Of a stretch of DNA of 64,000 nucleotides, positions 49,204 to 57,691 are shown in pieces. This DNA comes from JADJOY01 sp016713535 [NCBI: Deltaproteobacteria bacterium]. Lineage in GTDB: Bacteria > JADJOY01. The notes under the pieces are model-generated. The model was not told the origin of the DNA and did no database searches. It saw only the letters and a program-made list of their open reading frames with translations. The stretch covers positions 57,047 through 121,046 of the forward strand of contig JADJOY010000035.1 of the NCBI GenBank assembly GCA_016713535.1, read 5' to 3'. The first letter of the stretch is position 1. Every line of letters begins with the position of its first letter. The translations under genes and the position numbers were made by a program.

Positions 49204-50139
49204 CTACTCCGCGCCGCCCGCGGCGCTCGGCAGCCGTGACACCAGCCGCGGGATCTGCTCCCTCGCCTTCTTCACGTCGACCTCGTGCTTGAGCACGAGC
49301 CCGAGCGTGTCGCGGACGATCGCGTCGTCGAGGGCCCCGACGTTGAGCAGCGCGAGCGCGCGCGCCCAGTCGAGCGCCTCGCTGATGCTCGGCACCTTCT
49401 TGAGGTCCATCTCGCGCAGCCCGTGGACCATCTTCACCACCTGGCGGGTGAGCAGCGGCCCCGCCTCGGGGACCTTCATGCGCACGATCTCGGTCTCCAT
49501 CGCCTCCTCCGGGAAGTCGAGGAAGAGGTGCAGACAGCGGCGCTTGAGCGCGTCCGAGAGCTCACGGGTGTTGTTGCTGGTGAGGATGACGAGCGGCCGC
49601 TCCTTCGCCTTGAAGGTGCCGATCTCGGGGACGCTCACCTGGAAGTCGCTCAGGAACTCGAGCAAGAACGCCTCGAACTCGGGGTCGGCCTTGTCGATCT
49701 CGTCGATCAAGAGGACCTGAACGCCGCCCTCCCGGATCACCTTGAGGAGCGGCCGCGAGAGCAGGAAGCGCTCGGAGAAGAAGACGTCCTCCTGCGTGGT
49801 GAGGCGCTCCACCGACTCGCGCAGGCCTCCGGTGCCCGCCAGCACCTCGCCGATCTTGTCCTTCAGGATCTGCGTGTAGAGGAGCTGCTTGGCGTATTCC
49901 CACTCGTAGAGGGCCTTGGTCTCGTCGAGGCCCTCGTAGCACTGCAGCCGCACCAGCTCCACACCGACCGAGCGCGCCAGCGTCTGGCCGAGGTCGGTCT
50001 TGCCGACTCCCGCAGGCCCCTCGACGAGGATCGGACGGCGCAGCTTGGAGGCCAGGAACACGACCGTCGCCACGTTCCGCGAGCACAGGTACTGGTGAGC
50101 GCGAAAGCGCTCCACGACGTCGTCGATCGATGGAAACAT
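49204..50139 (-). CDS. MoxR-type AAA+ ATPase
   Basis: A 311-residue AAA+ protein of the MoxR/CoxD group. Walker A is ILVEGPAGVGKTDLGQTLA at about 37-55, Walker B is VQVLLIDEIDKADPEFEAFL, sensor 1 is RPLVILTSNNTRELSDALKRR and the C-terminal lid starts near 215. LVRLQCYEGLDETKALYEWE is typical of the CoxD-like branch. It forms a chaperone pair with the CoxE-like VWA protein downstream (spacing 7 bp), remodelling or loading metal into a client protein. ATG 50139 has GAGG seven bases upstream. A 132-bp gap with no evident feature separates it from the lipoprotein gene upstream. Confidence 0.92.
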   Translation of the reverse strand: MFPSIDDVVERFRAHQYLCSRNVATVVFLASKLRRPILVEGPAGVGKTDLGQTLARSVGVELVRLQCYEGLDETKALYEWEYAKQLLYTQILKDKIGEVLAGTGGLRESVERLTTQEDVFFSERFLLSRPLLKVIREGGVQVLLIDEIDKADPEFEAFLLEFLSDFQVSVPEIGTFKAKERPLVILTSNNTRELSDALKRRCLHLFLDFPEEAMETEIVRMKVPEAGPLLTRQVVKMVHGLREMDLKKVPSISEALDWARALALLNVGALDDAIVRDTLGLVLKHEVDVKKAREQIPRLVSRLPSAAGGAE

Positions 50140-50271
50140 GCGCGGCCTCGGCGTTCGAGCGGTGCTTCTGGGCGGCTACGAGAGCGCCGGATTGTAACGC
50201 GGTGCGAAGCGACGATCGTGACGGACCGCGGCGATCACTCGCTCGTCGCGCGGAGCGGGCCTCGGGCGGCC

Positions 50272-51211
50272 TCAGCGTGGGTCGACGCTGGTCGTGCCGG
50301 GCACCCACGGGCCGCAGGTCATCGAGCTGCGCGATAGCCGAAGCGGGGTCCCGCTCAGGCCGCCGCGAAGCACGAAGCACGACGCCAGGATGCCGCCGCC
50401 ATGGATCGTCGCGATCACGTCATCGCTCGCCGGATCCTCGTGGACCTCGGCCACCTGGCCGCGGGGCAGCCGAGTCGACACCGGTCGAGGCTCACCGGTC
50501 GCGAGATCACAGCGCGAGATCGCGCCGTCGGCACCCTGGTAGTGGACGAACCGGTCCTCGTCGCCCCGCAACCAGAACACGTGACGGCCATCGCAGTGGG
50601 TCACGGTCACGCCATCGCCGATGGACCAATGAGCGACTTTTCCGGTGGTGCGAGTCCACGCAAGGCGGGTGCCCGAGGCGTTCCACCTCATGCCGGAGTA
50701 CGGGTCAACGTCCCCGACACCCAACCCGTGCCAGCCGCGCTCAGCGGACCACCGCATCAGCCGGTTGGGTCGAACCTCGGCGCCCGACCTCTCGACACAC
50801 ACACAAAAGCTCTTCGGCGCGAGGACTCGCCGCGATCTCCGAGCAGTCCGGGGACGGAACCACGCGCTGGAAGGCTCGATCGAGGGTGAGCTGCGCGAGG
50901 CGATCCTCGCCCTTCTCGTCGAGCAGCAAGACCCACACGCTGTCTCGCGACAGGGCAATTCGGGGCGGTTGCCAGTATCGAGTGCCCGCTTCGTCGACCC
51001 CGAGTTGGATCACGCGCGGGATGCCTGCGGAGTCGCCCCGGAACTCACGCAGATCCTCTGGATGTCGAGAGGTGCTCGCGAACACGGGACGATCGAGCAC
51101 GGCCGTGCTGCTCCTGCATCCTGGGGTCAGGAACGCAACGCACCACCCGATCAGCAGGCTCGTGACCAGCCGCCGTCGGGCCAGCGCCTCGCGCTCGCGA
51201 ACGAGACTCAT
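50272..51211 (-). CDS. Putative lipoprotein, beta-propeller-like, unknown function (one apparent frameshift)
   Basis: About 313 residues. The N-terminus is a lipoprotein signal (basic start MSLVREREALARRR, hydrophobic LVTSLLIGWCVAFL, lipobox ending Pro-Gly-Cys). The body has repeated Trp/Asp patterns of beta-propeller type (DSVWVLLLDEKGEDRLAQL; SGTRLAWTRTTGKVAHWS; GRHVFWLRGDEDRFVHYQG). Two frames are joined near 50795-50810, where a CA-repeat (CACACACACA) makes an indel likely. I do not recognise the family. ATG 51211 is chosen because it begins the signal peptide. The triple-palindrome element A lies 78 bp upstream of the start and could control this gene. Confidence 0.5.
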
Positions 51212-51288
51212 GATGCACGCCGGAACGAGCCCGCAGGCGTCAGGAACACGCCAGAACGGGCTATTTCTGACCGAAATCGCCCAAAACC

Positions 51289-51368
51289 GGCTGTGGAGCA
51301 TCAGCTTTACAAAACCTGTATAGCAAGTGCTTTACGATTTTGTAGAGCAAGTGCTTTACAGCGGTGCC
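51289..51368 (-). repeat. 80-bp triple-palindrome element, copy A
   Basis: Read on the minus strand: GGCACCGC, then three ~20-bp imperfect palindromes of the form TGTAAAGCANNTGCTNTACA, with linkers AAAT and GGTTT, ending CCACAGCC. Successive units are 24 and 25 bp apart. It is strikingly AT-rich for this sequence. Copy B at 61045-61124 has the same length and layout, and by hand count differs at 9 of 80 positions. A small hairpin follows (GGGC-T-ATTTC/GAAAT-C-GCCC, 51258-51282). It lies between the GGDEF gene end and the lipoprotein gene start. Confidence 0.85.
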
Positions 51369-51418
51369 TCGCAGCCCGGCCGAGGCTCGGACAGGAGCCG
51401 GGACGACGCCGGTGCCGG

Positions 51419-52457
51419 CTACTTCGCGCCGCCACGTCCGAGGACCACGACGCGGTTGCGCTCCACCTTGGCCTCGTACATCGCGGTGTCGGCGAGGCGC
51501 AGCAGCGCGTCGCGGTCGTGGTGGGAGTCACGGCTCGACGCGCAGCCAATGGACGAGGTCAGGAAAGCCAGGTCGAGGCCCTCGTCCTTCATGAATTCGG
51601 CCGACTCGATCTTGCGGCGGATCTTCTCCGCCACCTGCACGCCCGCCTCCAGGTCACAGCTCGGGATCACCAGGATGAACTCGTCACCGCCGTAGCGCGC
51701 GATGAAGTCGTGCTGGCGGGTGCACTCGCGGAGCAGCCGCGCCACCGCGATCAGCGTCCGCGAGCCGATCAGGTGGCCGTAGCGGTCGTTGACCTGCTTG
51801 AAGTGATCTAGGTCGATGAAGAGCACGCAGAACTCGTCGCCGGTGAGGCGCGAGGCGGCGAGCTCCTTGGCCAGCCGCTCGTGCAGCGAGCGGCTGTTGT
51901 AGAGCCCGGTGAGCGGATCGCGGGCCGCCGCCGAGGCGTGGGAGATCGACTGGGTGATGAGCTGCGCGAGCACGTTCAGGAGCTCGAGGTCGCGCTCGTT
52001 GTACGCCCCTTCCCCACCCGGCTCGCTCACCCGGTTCAGGAGCTGGATGACGCCGAAGCGCCGCTCGCCGATCTCGAGCGGCGCGCACAGGACCGAGCGC
52101 GTCTTGAACTTGGCCTCGGTCTCGATCCGCCGGTAGAAACGCGGGTCGCTCTGGACGTCGTTGGCGAGCAGCGGGCCGTTCTCGAACGAGTAGCCGGCGA
52201 AGCCCTTGTTGCGCGGCACCGCCTTCGACTCGACCGACGGGGCCGACGAGCCGAAGCTGACGGCGATGACCAGCTCGTCGCGACGGGGCCGGAAGAGATA
52301 GACGGAACCCGCCTCGGAGGGGACCAGGCGGTTGGCCTTCGCAAGAGCGTCCTGGAGCGACGCCTTGAGATCGGGGGACCGCGGTCGTGAAGGGGATCTC
52401 CTCCTCGATGTGCTGGAAGAGCTCTGCCAGCTCGGGATCGAGTCCACCACGGCTCAC
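51419..52457 (-). CDS. GAF-GGDEF diguanylate cyclase (one apparent frameshift near N-terminus)
   Basis: Makes c-di-GMP from two GTP. About 346 residues: a short helical start (ELAELFQHIEEEIPF), a GAF domain (about 30-170, AGSVYLFRPRRDELVIAVSF; APLEIGERRFGVIQLLNR), then a GGDEF domain starting DPLTGLYNSRSLHERL. The active loop RYGGDEFILV is intact and the inhibitory I-site RQHD lies five residues before it, so product inhibition is expected. The frame shifts at the G run 52373-52377: removing one C on the coding strand joins the N-terminal frame (GTG 52457, with GGGAGG upstream) to the main frame. The signal sensed by the GAF domain is unknown. Confidence 0.88.
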
Positions 52458-52501
52458 CGACCGGTCCTCCCGCGACGCTCAGCTCCACGCGCGTGGATCG
52501 G

Positions 52502-52945
52502 TCACAGGTCCCAGCCTTTGGCGGGGAAGTCGAGCATCCACTGGCCATCCTTGGCGATCCAGATCTGCTCGATGACCTTCACGTGGTAGACGTTCGACGG
52601 TAGCAACGTGTAGCTGAGGCGCACCAGCGCGTGACCCTCGGTGCGCAGCCCGGCCTTCTCGTCCGCCTCGTCGATCGTGACGTCGTCCACCGAGAACTCG
52701 GTGATGTCGAGGACGTTCTCGACCGACTGGGTGAACTTCACGAACGCGCGCTCGCGGTTGGGCACCACGAACAGCTTGGCCTTCGCGTACTGCTTCCAGC
52801 GCACGAACTTGCTGAACGCGTCCACCGAGCGCTCGAGCTCCTCGTACCCGGGCTCGGGTACGTAGCCGAGCGTCGAGCAACCGGGCCCGAGCGCCACCAA
52901 CGGCAACCACGACAGCGCGAGCAAGAACCATCGACGCGGCACCAT
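52502..52945 (-). CDS. Small putative lipoprotein
   Basis: A 147-residue protein. The signal (MVPRRWFLLALSWLPLVALG) ends in a lipobox Gly-Pro-Gly-Cys, giving a predicted lipid-anchored Cys at about residue 23. The mature part is alpha/beta with many charged residues (SVDAFSKFVRWKQYAKAKLF; VEQIWIAKDGQWMLDFPAKG region) and looks like a small NTF2-like or stress-type domain, unassigned. ATG 52945 has GGAGGAAAC directly upstream. It lies 44 bp before the GGDEF gene on the same strand and downstream of the outer-membrane protein, possibly one unit. Confidence 0.65.
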   Translation of the reverse strand: MVPRRWFLLALSWLPLVALGPGCSTLGYVPEPGYEELERSVDAFSKFVRWKQYAKAKLFVVPNRERAFVKFTQSVENVLDITEFSVDDVTIDEADEKAGLRTEGHALVRLSYTLLPSNVYHVKVIEQIWIAKDGQWMLDFPAKGWDL

Positions 52946-53070
52946 GTTTCCTCCGCGGCTGTTCATAGCCGAGGCCCCCGATGGCTGCAACCGACGTGTG
53001 CAGCGCGCGCGCCGGCGAGCGCGCCCGCCGCGCTCGGAAACCATTCCCGTGCCGTGCCTGCGGCTCGGGC

Positions 53071-54818
53071 TCAGAACGTGATCGCGAGCTGGGGACGGAT
53101 CATGAAGATGTCGTCGGCGGTGGGCCCGAACGCCGAGCCGACGAACAGGTAGCCGAGCTTGAGCTCGGCGCGGAGGTTCTCGCCGAACTGGTGGTCGATG
53201 CCCGCGTCGATCTCGATGCCGAGGTCCGTCTTCTTGCCGTCCTGCACCACGGTGACGGGGGTGCTCTCGTCGCCGTCGTCCGCGCCCTCGATGTGATAGG
53301 TCTCGACCCCCTCGTTGAGCTCGCCCCAGATCACCGCGGCCCACAGGCGAGTGGCGTCATCGAGCTGCCACTCGCCGGTCCCCTTCAGGTACATGGTGTT
53401 GTGGACGGTGGGCTTGAGGTTGACCGGCTCGAGCGGGCCCGCCTCCTCGTAGAGGATCACGGCAACGTCGTATTCGGTGTCGAAGGGTAGCTCGTGCCCT
53501 TGGTGCCGGTGATGGCCGCGCCGAGGGCGTCGTCGACCTGCGCGGTGAGGGCTTCCTTGGCCTCCGGACCCGTGGCGTCGACCGGACCGACGAAATTGAT
53601 GAGCACGTTTTCGTCGTCGCCACCGCTCGAGTAGCCCCACTCGCCGGTGAACCGCCCCGGGCCGCTCTCGACCCCCGCGCGCACCACGCCGCCGCCGAGG
53701 AGCACTTCGAGCGGCTCGTCCCGCGCGACGTCGAAGCCCGCCGACGCGCCCTGTGAGGCGACCGTCTGGGCCACCGCGGGCGACAGCCCCTCCTCCTCGA
53801 GACCCTGCGCGACGAGGTTCGCGATCAGGCCGACGTCGGTGCCGTTCTCGGCGATCTCCTCGCCGAAGGGTCCGAGCGTCTCGACCAGGCCCTCGGTGAC
53901 GGAGTCGACGAAGTCCTGCCGCTTGTTGTTCCCGACCAGGCCGCTGCGGTTGCTCGCGCCGAACGCGATCATCCCTTCGCCCTCGACGAACAGCCAGGTG
54001 CTCTCGGCCACCGAGCGCTTGAAGCGGAAGTAGCCCTCCTGGATCCCGACCGTGGTCGACGAGCCGGACTTCGTCACCAGCACGCTGTAGGTGCCGACCT
54101 CGGTGTTGCCGGCCACGCGCACCGGCGCGAGCTTCCCGTCGGAGTAGAGGGTGACGAAGATGAAGTCGTTGACGTCGTCGCCCTGCGAGAAAACGCCGAG
54201 CTCGATCGTGCGGTCGTACGCGACCCCCATGAGCCAGTGCTCGTCCTTCCAGCCGAGCCCCTGGCCGAGGTCGGTGAGGAAGAGCAGCCGGTCGACGGTA
54301 TCGCCGGTCTCTGGACCGTTGCCGTCGGGGCCCCATTCGAGGGTGCCTCCGCCGTTGGCGAGGATGCCGAGGCCGAAGCTCGACGGCTGACGCCCGATGC
54401 GCACGATCCCGACCGGCGTGCGGATGTCGCCGTAGAGGTGGTTGATCTCGACCTCGTCGACGGGCGCCAGCGTGCGGTCGTAGCTCGACGTGCCTTTCGA
54501 GAGGCCCGTGAGGATCGACGGCTCGTTCTCGTTGTTGCCCCAGATGACGTCGTCGAGGATGTCGACGCGCGCCTTGATCTTGATCTCGTCGGTCACCGAG
54601 AGCGTCGGGTAGAGCGCGAAGCGGTAGTCGAGGAACTCGGTGTTCTTGTCGTTGCCCGCCGGGTTGAGCGGCACCCCGTCCATGAAGAAGTAGCGCGTCC
54701 GCCACCAACCGGTGGCGTCGAAGTCGAGCGCGTGCGACGCACGCGGCAGGACCGCGCCGCAAAGCCAGAGCGCCATCGCCATCGGGATCGCGTGACTTCC
54801 TCGGCTCGCGCGGCTCAT
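53071..54818 (-). CDS. Outer-membrane beta-barrel (porin-like) protein (one apparent frameshift)
   Basis: About 580 residues. A signal peptide (about 1-30, IPMAMALWLCGAVLPRASHA) precedes alternating beta strands with many aromatic girdle residues (FDATGWWRTRYFFMDGV; FRFKRSVAESTWLFVEGEGM; IEIDAGIDHQFGENLRAELK). The last residues, IRPQLAITF, end in the Phe recognised by the Bam complex. It resembles alginate-export or general porin families, but the exact family is undetermined. The frame changes near 53495-53500; front and back halves are in different frames, each of barrel type. ATG 54818 has AAGGAGACG upstream, and a promoter is at 54866-54895. Confidence 0.75.
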
Positions 54819-54865
54819 CTCGTCTCCTTCGGAAGGGGGCACCAGCGGACGGACCAAAGGGCCTC

Positions 54866-54895
54866 ACAGTAGACGAGGCTCGATCGCCGAGTCAA
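54866..54895 (-). promoter_or_regulatory. Candidate promoter for the outer-membrane protein gene
   Basis: On the minus strand TTGACT (54890-54895) and TACTGT (54866-54871) are 18 bp apart, about 48 bp before the ATG at 54818. The -35 matches five of six, the -10 three of six. Confidence 0.5.
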
Positions 54896-54937
54896 CGCAG
54901 AATCGTTGAGAAAACGGCCTTTGGGACGAGGCGGATC

Positions 54938-54973
54938 GGGGGCGGTGCCGGGGCGCCCGCCCCGGACGCCCCC
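54938..54973. other. Strong two-stage hairpin in a divergent intergenic region
   Basis: GGGGGCG (54938-54944) pairs with CGCCCCC (54967-54973), and inside it CCGGGGC pairs with GCCCCGG around GCCC; the only mismatch is GTG against A. It lies about 90 bp before the phosphoesterase start, with no T-run. It could be a 5'-leader structure of that gene or a dispersed palindrome. Confidence 0.5.
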
Positions 54974-55061
54974 CTGCAGATGTCGCTGGCGCTCCCCGCG
55001 ACGCTCTTGTTACGATCAGCGCACGCCCACATCACGCCGAGATGGCGTTTCGGAGTCACGC

Positions 55062-56436
55062 ATGCGGTTTGCTTCTCGACACGCGCTCGCCACCCGTCTG
55101 ACCCGCCTCGCGCTGGCAGCCACCGTCGCGCTCGGCGTGACCACGGCCGGCGCCGGCCCGGCCCGCGCCCTGAGCCAGGTCGGGCCGTGGATCGACGCCG
55201 TCTCACCCTCCGGTGCGACGATCTCGTTCACGGCCAACGCGACCAGCGCGACCGTCGACTACGGCCACACCACCGCGTACGAGCTCGGCTCGGCGAGCGG
55301 TGGCCCGGCGCCGATCGACAACACCTTCAACGCCTTCACGAACGCGTTCGGCAACAAGTTCGAGATCGCGCTCACCGGCCTCACCGCCGCGTCCCACTAC
55401 GAGTACCGCGTGCGTGTCGGCGCCACGACGTTCGCCTCGGGCAGCTTCGACACCGCCAAGGTCGGCCCCTCGAGCTTCACGTTCGTCGCCCTCGGCGACA
55501 GCCGCGAGGGCCTCAACGCCGACAACCAGCGGGTGCGCGACTGCGTCCTCGGCGACAGCCCGACCTACGGCCCGTACAGCTTCCTGCTCAACACCGGCGA
55601 CCTCCAGGACGCCAACAACGCCACGACCTGGCAGAACTTCTTCGAGATCGAGTCGGTGAACGCCACCAGCCCCGTCGGCAAGGGTGCCCTCTACCTCAAC
55701 ACCATTCCGTTCTTCCCCGCGCGCGGGAACCACGACTTCACCCAGATCTGGTACAACAATTTCTTCGCGCCACCCTCGTTCAACTCGGGCAACGAGGACT
55801 ACTACTCGTTCGATTACGGCTCGATGCACGTGATCGCGCTCAACGCGAACGTCGCCGCCGGCCCTGCCGATCCCCAGACCCAGTTCCTCGAGGCCGACCT
55901 GCTGGCGCAGAAGAACGCCGGCTACCCGGGCCCGATCGTGGCGTTCTTCCACCAGGCGGGTGTCTCGAGCGCGAACCACGGCAACACCAACTCGGTCAAG
56001 AACAACTGGTTCCCGATCTTCCAGGAATACGGCGTCGACCTGGTCTTCCAGGGCCACGATCACGTCTACGAGCGCTTCGCCACGATCAACGGCGTGAACT
56101 ACGTCACCGCCGGCGGCTCGGGCGCGGACCTCTACAACATCACGCCGTCGGCGTGGACCGCGGTCGGTCTCAAGACCCACAACTACGTGCTGGTCGACGT
56201 GAACGGACAGAACGTCAGCGTCACCGCGAAGAACGACTCGTGCTCGGTGATCGACGCGTTCTCGATCAACGCCGCCGCCAACAACGGCGTCTACCACCGC
56301 ACCGACCCGTTCCCCGCCGACGCGGGCAAGTCGGGGGGCTGCAAACGTCGCCGGCGCGGGGGCGCCCGCCGCGGTCGACCTCGCGTGGGCGCTGGCACCG
56401 CTGGCGCTCGTGGCGCTGCGCCGTCGGCGCGCCTGA
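55062..56436 (+). CDS. Secreted purple-acid-phosphatase-like metallophosphoesterase with C-terminal sorting tail (one apparent frameshift)
   Basis: About 458 residues. A signal peptide (1-34, LALAATVALGVTTAGAGPA) precedes an N-terminal Fn3-like domain (about 38-130, VSPSGATISFTANATSATVD), then a calcineurin-like phosphoesterase with metal motifs VALGDSREG, LNTGDLQDANN, FFPARGNHDF, VAFFHQAGVSS and DLVFQGHDHVYERF. At the end the original frame runs past a coding-strand AAA (56343-56345) into low-quality sequence. Dropping one A gives SGGCNVAGAGAP, a hydrophobic helix and Arg-Arg-Arg-Arg-Ala-stop at 56434-56436: a Gly-Cys / helix / Arg-cluster tail like MYXO-CTERM sorting signals. Length 1375 nt equals a multiple of three plus one, consistent with the single insertion. 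ATG 55062 has CGGAG upstream. Confidence 0.82.
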
Positions 56437-56457
56437 TCGTCGCTTCGTTCCATACTC

Positions 56458-56491
56458 ACGGGGCGGTACCCGAGCGGGTGCCGCCCCGTTT
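56458..56491 (+). terminator. Intrinsic terminator after the phosphoesterase gene
   Basis: ACGGGGCGG-T-ACCC (56458-56471) pairs with GGGT-G-CCGCCCCGT (56476-56489), one wobble pair, around a GAGC loop, followed by TT. The next gene starts 19 bp later. Confidence 0.7.
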
Positions 56492-56509
56492 CGCTCCCAC
56501 GCCCCCGCG

Positions 56510-57688
56510 ATGATCGCTCCTCCATCGACCTCGCGCTCGGCGACGTGGCGCGGCCGGGTGCGCGCGCGCCGCGCCGCCGCGCTCGTCGCCCTGGCGGCGC
56601 TCGCCGCGGCGCTGGCGTGGCCGTCCGAGAGCGCGCGGGCGCCGACGTGGTTGCGAGGTTGGCGTCGCCGCCGAAGCCGCGGGCCACTCGAGGACGCCGC
56701 GAGCGGCTTCCTCGCCTGCGCGGCGCGGGCCCCCAACCCCGGCGAGCAGGCGTGGGGGCTGAGCCGCGCGGCGCGCGTGCTGGCGACCAAGCTCTTCCGC
56801 TTCGACGAGGCCCTCACGATCCTCGACCGCCTCGCCCGCGACTTCCCCACCGACCCACGCGCGATGGCCGCGCAGGGCCTGGCGATGGTGATCCGTGACG
56901 GCCGCGCCGCCGGCGACGACCCGCTGCGCGTCTACTACACGCTCCTCGAGCGTCCCGACCTGATCGCGAAGGGCGAGCGCGCCGCGACGCTGCGGCGCCT
57001 GGTCGCCGAGCATCCGTCCTTCCCGTACGCCGACGCCGCGATGCGTTTGCTCGCGATCGAGCTGCGCTCGGCCGGCGACCACGACGGAGCGCTCGCGGTG
57101 CTGGCCGACATGCGCGCTCGCTTCGCGGGCCAGCCGGCCGCGGCCACCGCGGTCCTCGAGACCGGCGCGACCTACTTCGCCGACGGCCGCTTCACCGAGG
57201 CCGCCGCGTGGTATCGAAAGCTCGCGGACTTCGGCGGCTCGGCGGCGCTCGGCGAGCAGAGCGCGCGCCGGGCCCTGGCCCACCGCGCGCGACAGCGCGT
57301 CGCGTGGCTGGGGACCGCGGCCGCGGTGGCGTGGGCGGCGTGGGTGGCGAGCGCCACGCGCTGGCCGCGGATCGACGGCGCGATGGTCGGCAACGCGGCG
57401 CGTGAGCTCACCGTGCTCGCACCCGCGTGGTTGCTCCTCGTGATGGTCTCGTTCCGGACCAGCCCGGGGATCCATCGGCCGATCTGGTGGATCGGCGGCG
57501 CGACCGCGGCGGTGCTGGTGCTCTCCAACCTGTGCTTGCTCACCCGCCGACCGCGCGGCGCGGCCGGGGTGCTCCACGCCGTCTTGACCGTGAGCTGCGT
57601 GATCGCCATCGTCTACCTCTCCTTCTACCGCTACGATCTCGTGTTCACCCTCGAGGAGACGCTCCGCTTCGGGCCGGGGGTGAGCTGA
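56510..57688 (+). CDS. Membrane protein with TPR-like helical domain
   Basis: A 392-residue protein, function unknown. An N-terminal hydrophobic segment (AAALVALAALAAALAWPS, signal or anchor) is followed by about 190 residues of helical repeats of TPR type (FDEALTILDRLARDFPTD; GDHDGALAVLADMRARFAG; GRFTEAAAWYRKLADFGG). Four transmembrane helices then end the protein (VAWLGTAAAVAWAAWVAS; LTVLAPAWLLLVMVSF; WWIGGATAAVLVLSNLCLL; VLTVSCVIAIVYLSFYRY). The layout suggests an envelope scaffold. No clear ribosome-binding site precedes ATG 56510. The flippase gene starts 3 bp after its stop, so the two are coupled. Confidence 0.65.
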   Translation: MIAPPSTSRSATWRGRVRARRAAALVALAALAAALAWPSESARAPTWLRGWRRRRSRGPLEDAASGFLACAARAPNPGEQAWGLSRAARVLATKLFRFDEALTILDRLARDFPTDPRAMAAQGLAMVIRDGRAAGDDPLRVYYTLLERPDLIAKGERAATLRRLVAEHPSFPYADAAMRLLAIELRSAGDHDGALAVLADMRARFAGQPAAATAVLETGATYFADGRFTEAAAWYRKLADFGGSAALGEQSARRALAHRARQRVAWLGTAAAVAWAAWVASATRWPRIDGAMVGNAARELTVLAPAWLLLVMVSFRTSPGIHRPIWWIGGATAAVLVLSNLCLLTRRPRGAAGVLHAVLTVSCVIAIVYLSFYRYDLVFTLEETLRFGPGVS

Positions 57689-57691
57689 CCG

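Noticed and set aside
47832-49292. A 422-codon plus-strand frame opposite the VWA gene
   Set aside because: The minus-strand VWA protein has metal-site and family motifs. The plus frame is its shadow.
51289-51368. CRISPR array
   Set aside because: Units are ~20-bp palindromes with 4-5 bp linkers and only three copies. CRISPR repeats would have longer unique spacers, and no cas genes are present.
54980-57688. A 902-codon plus-strand open frame starting before the phosphoesterase
   Set aside because: The first two thirds read through the phosphoesterase in the wrong frame. The genuine part starts at ATG 56510.
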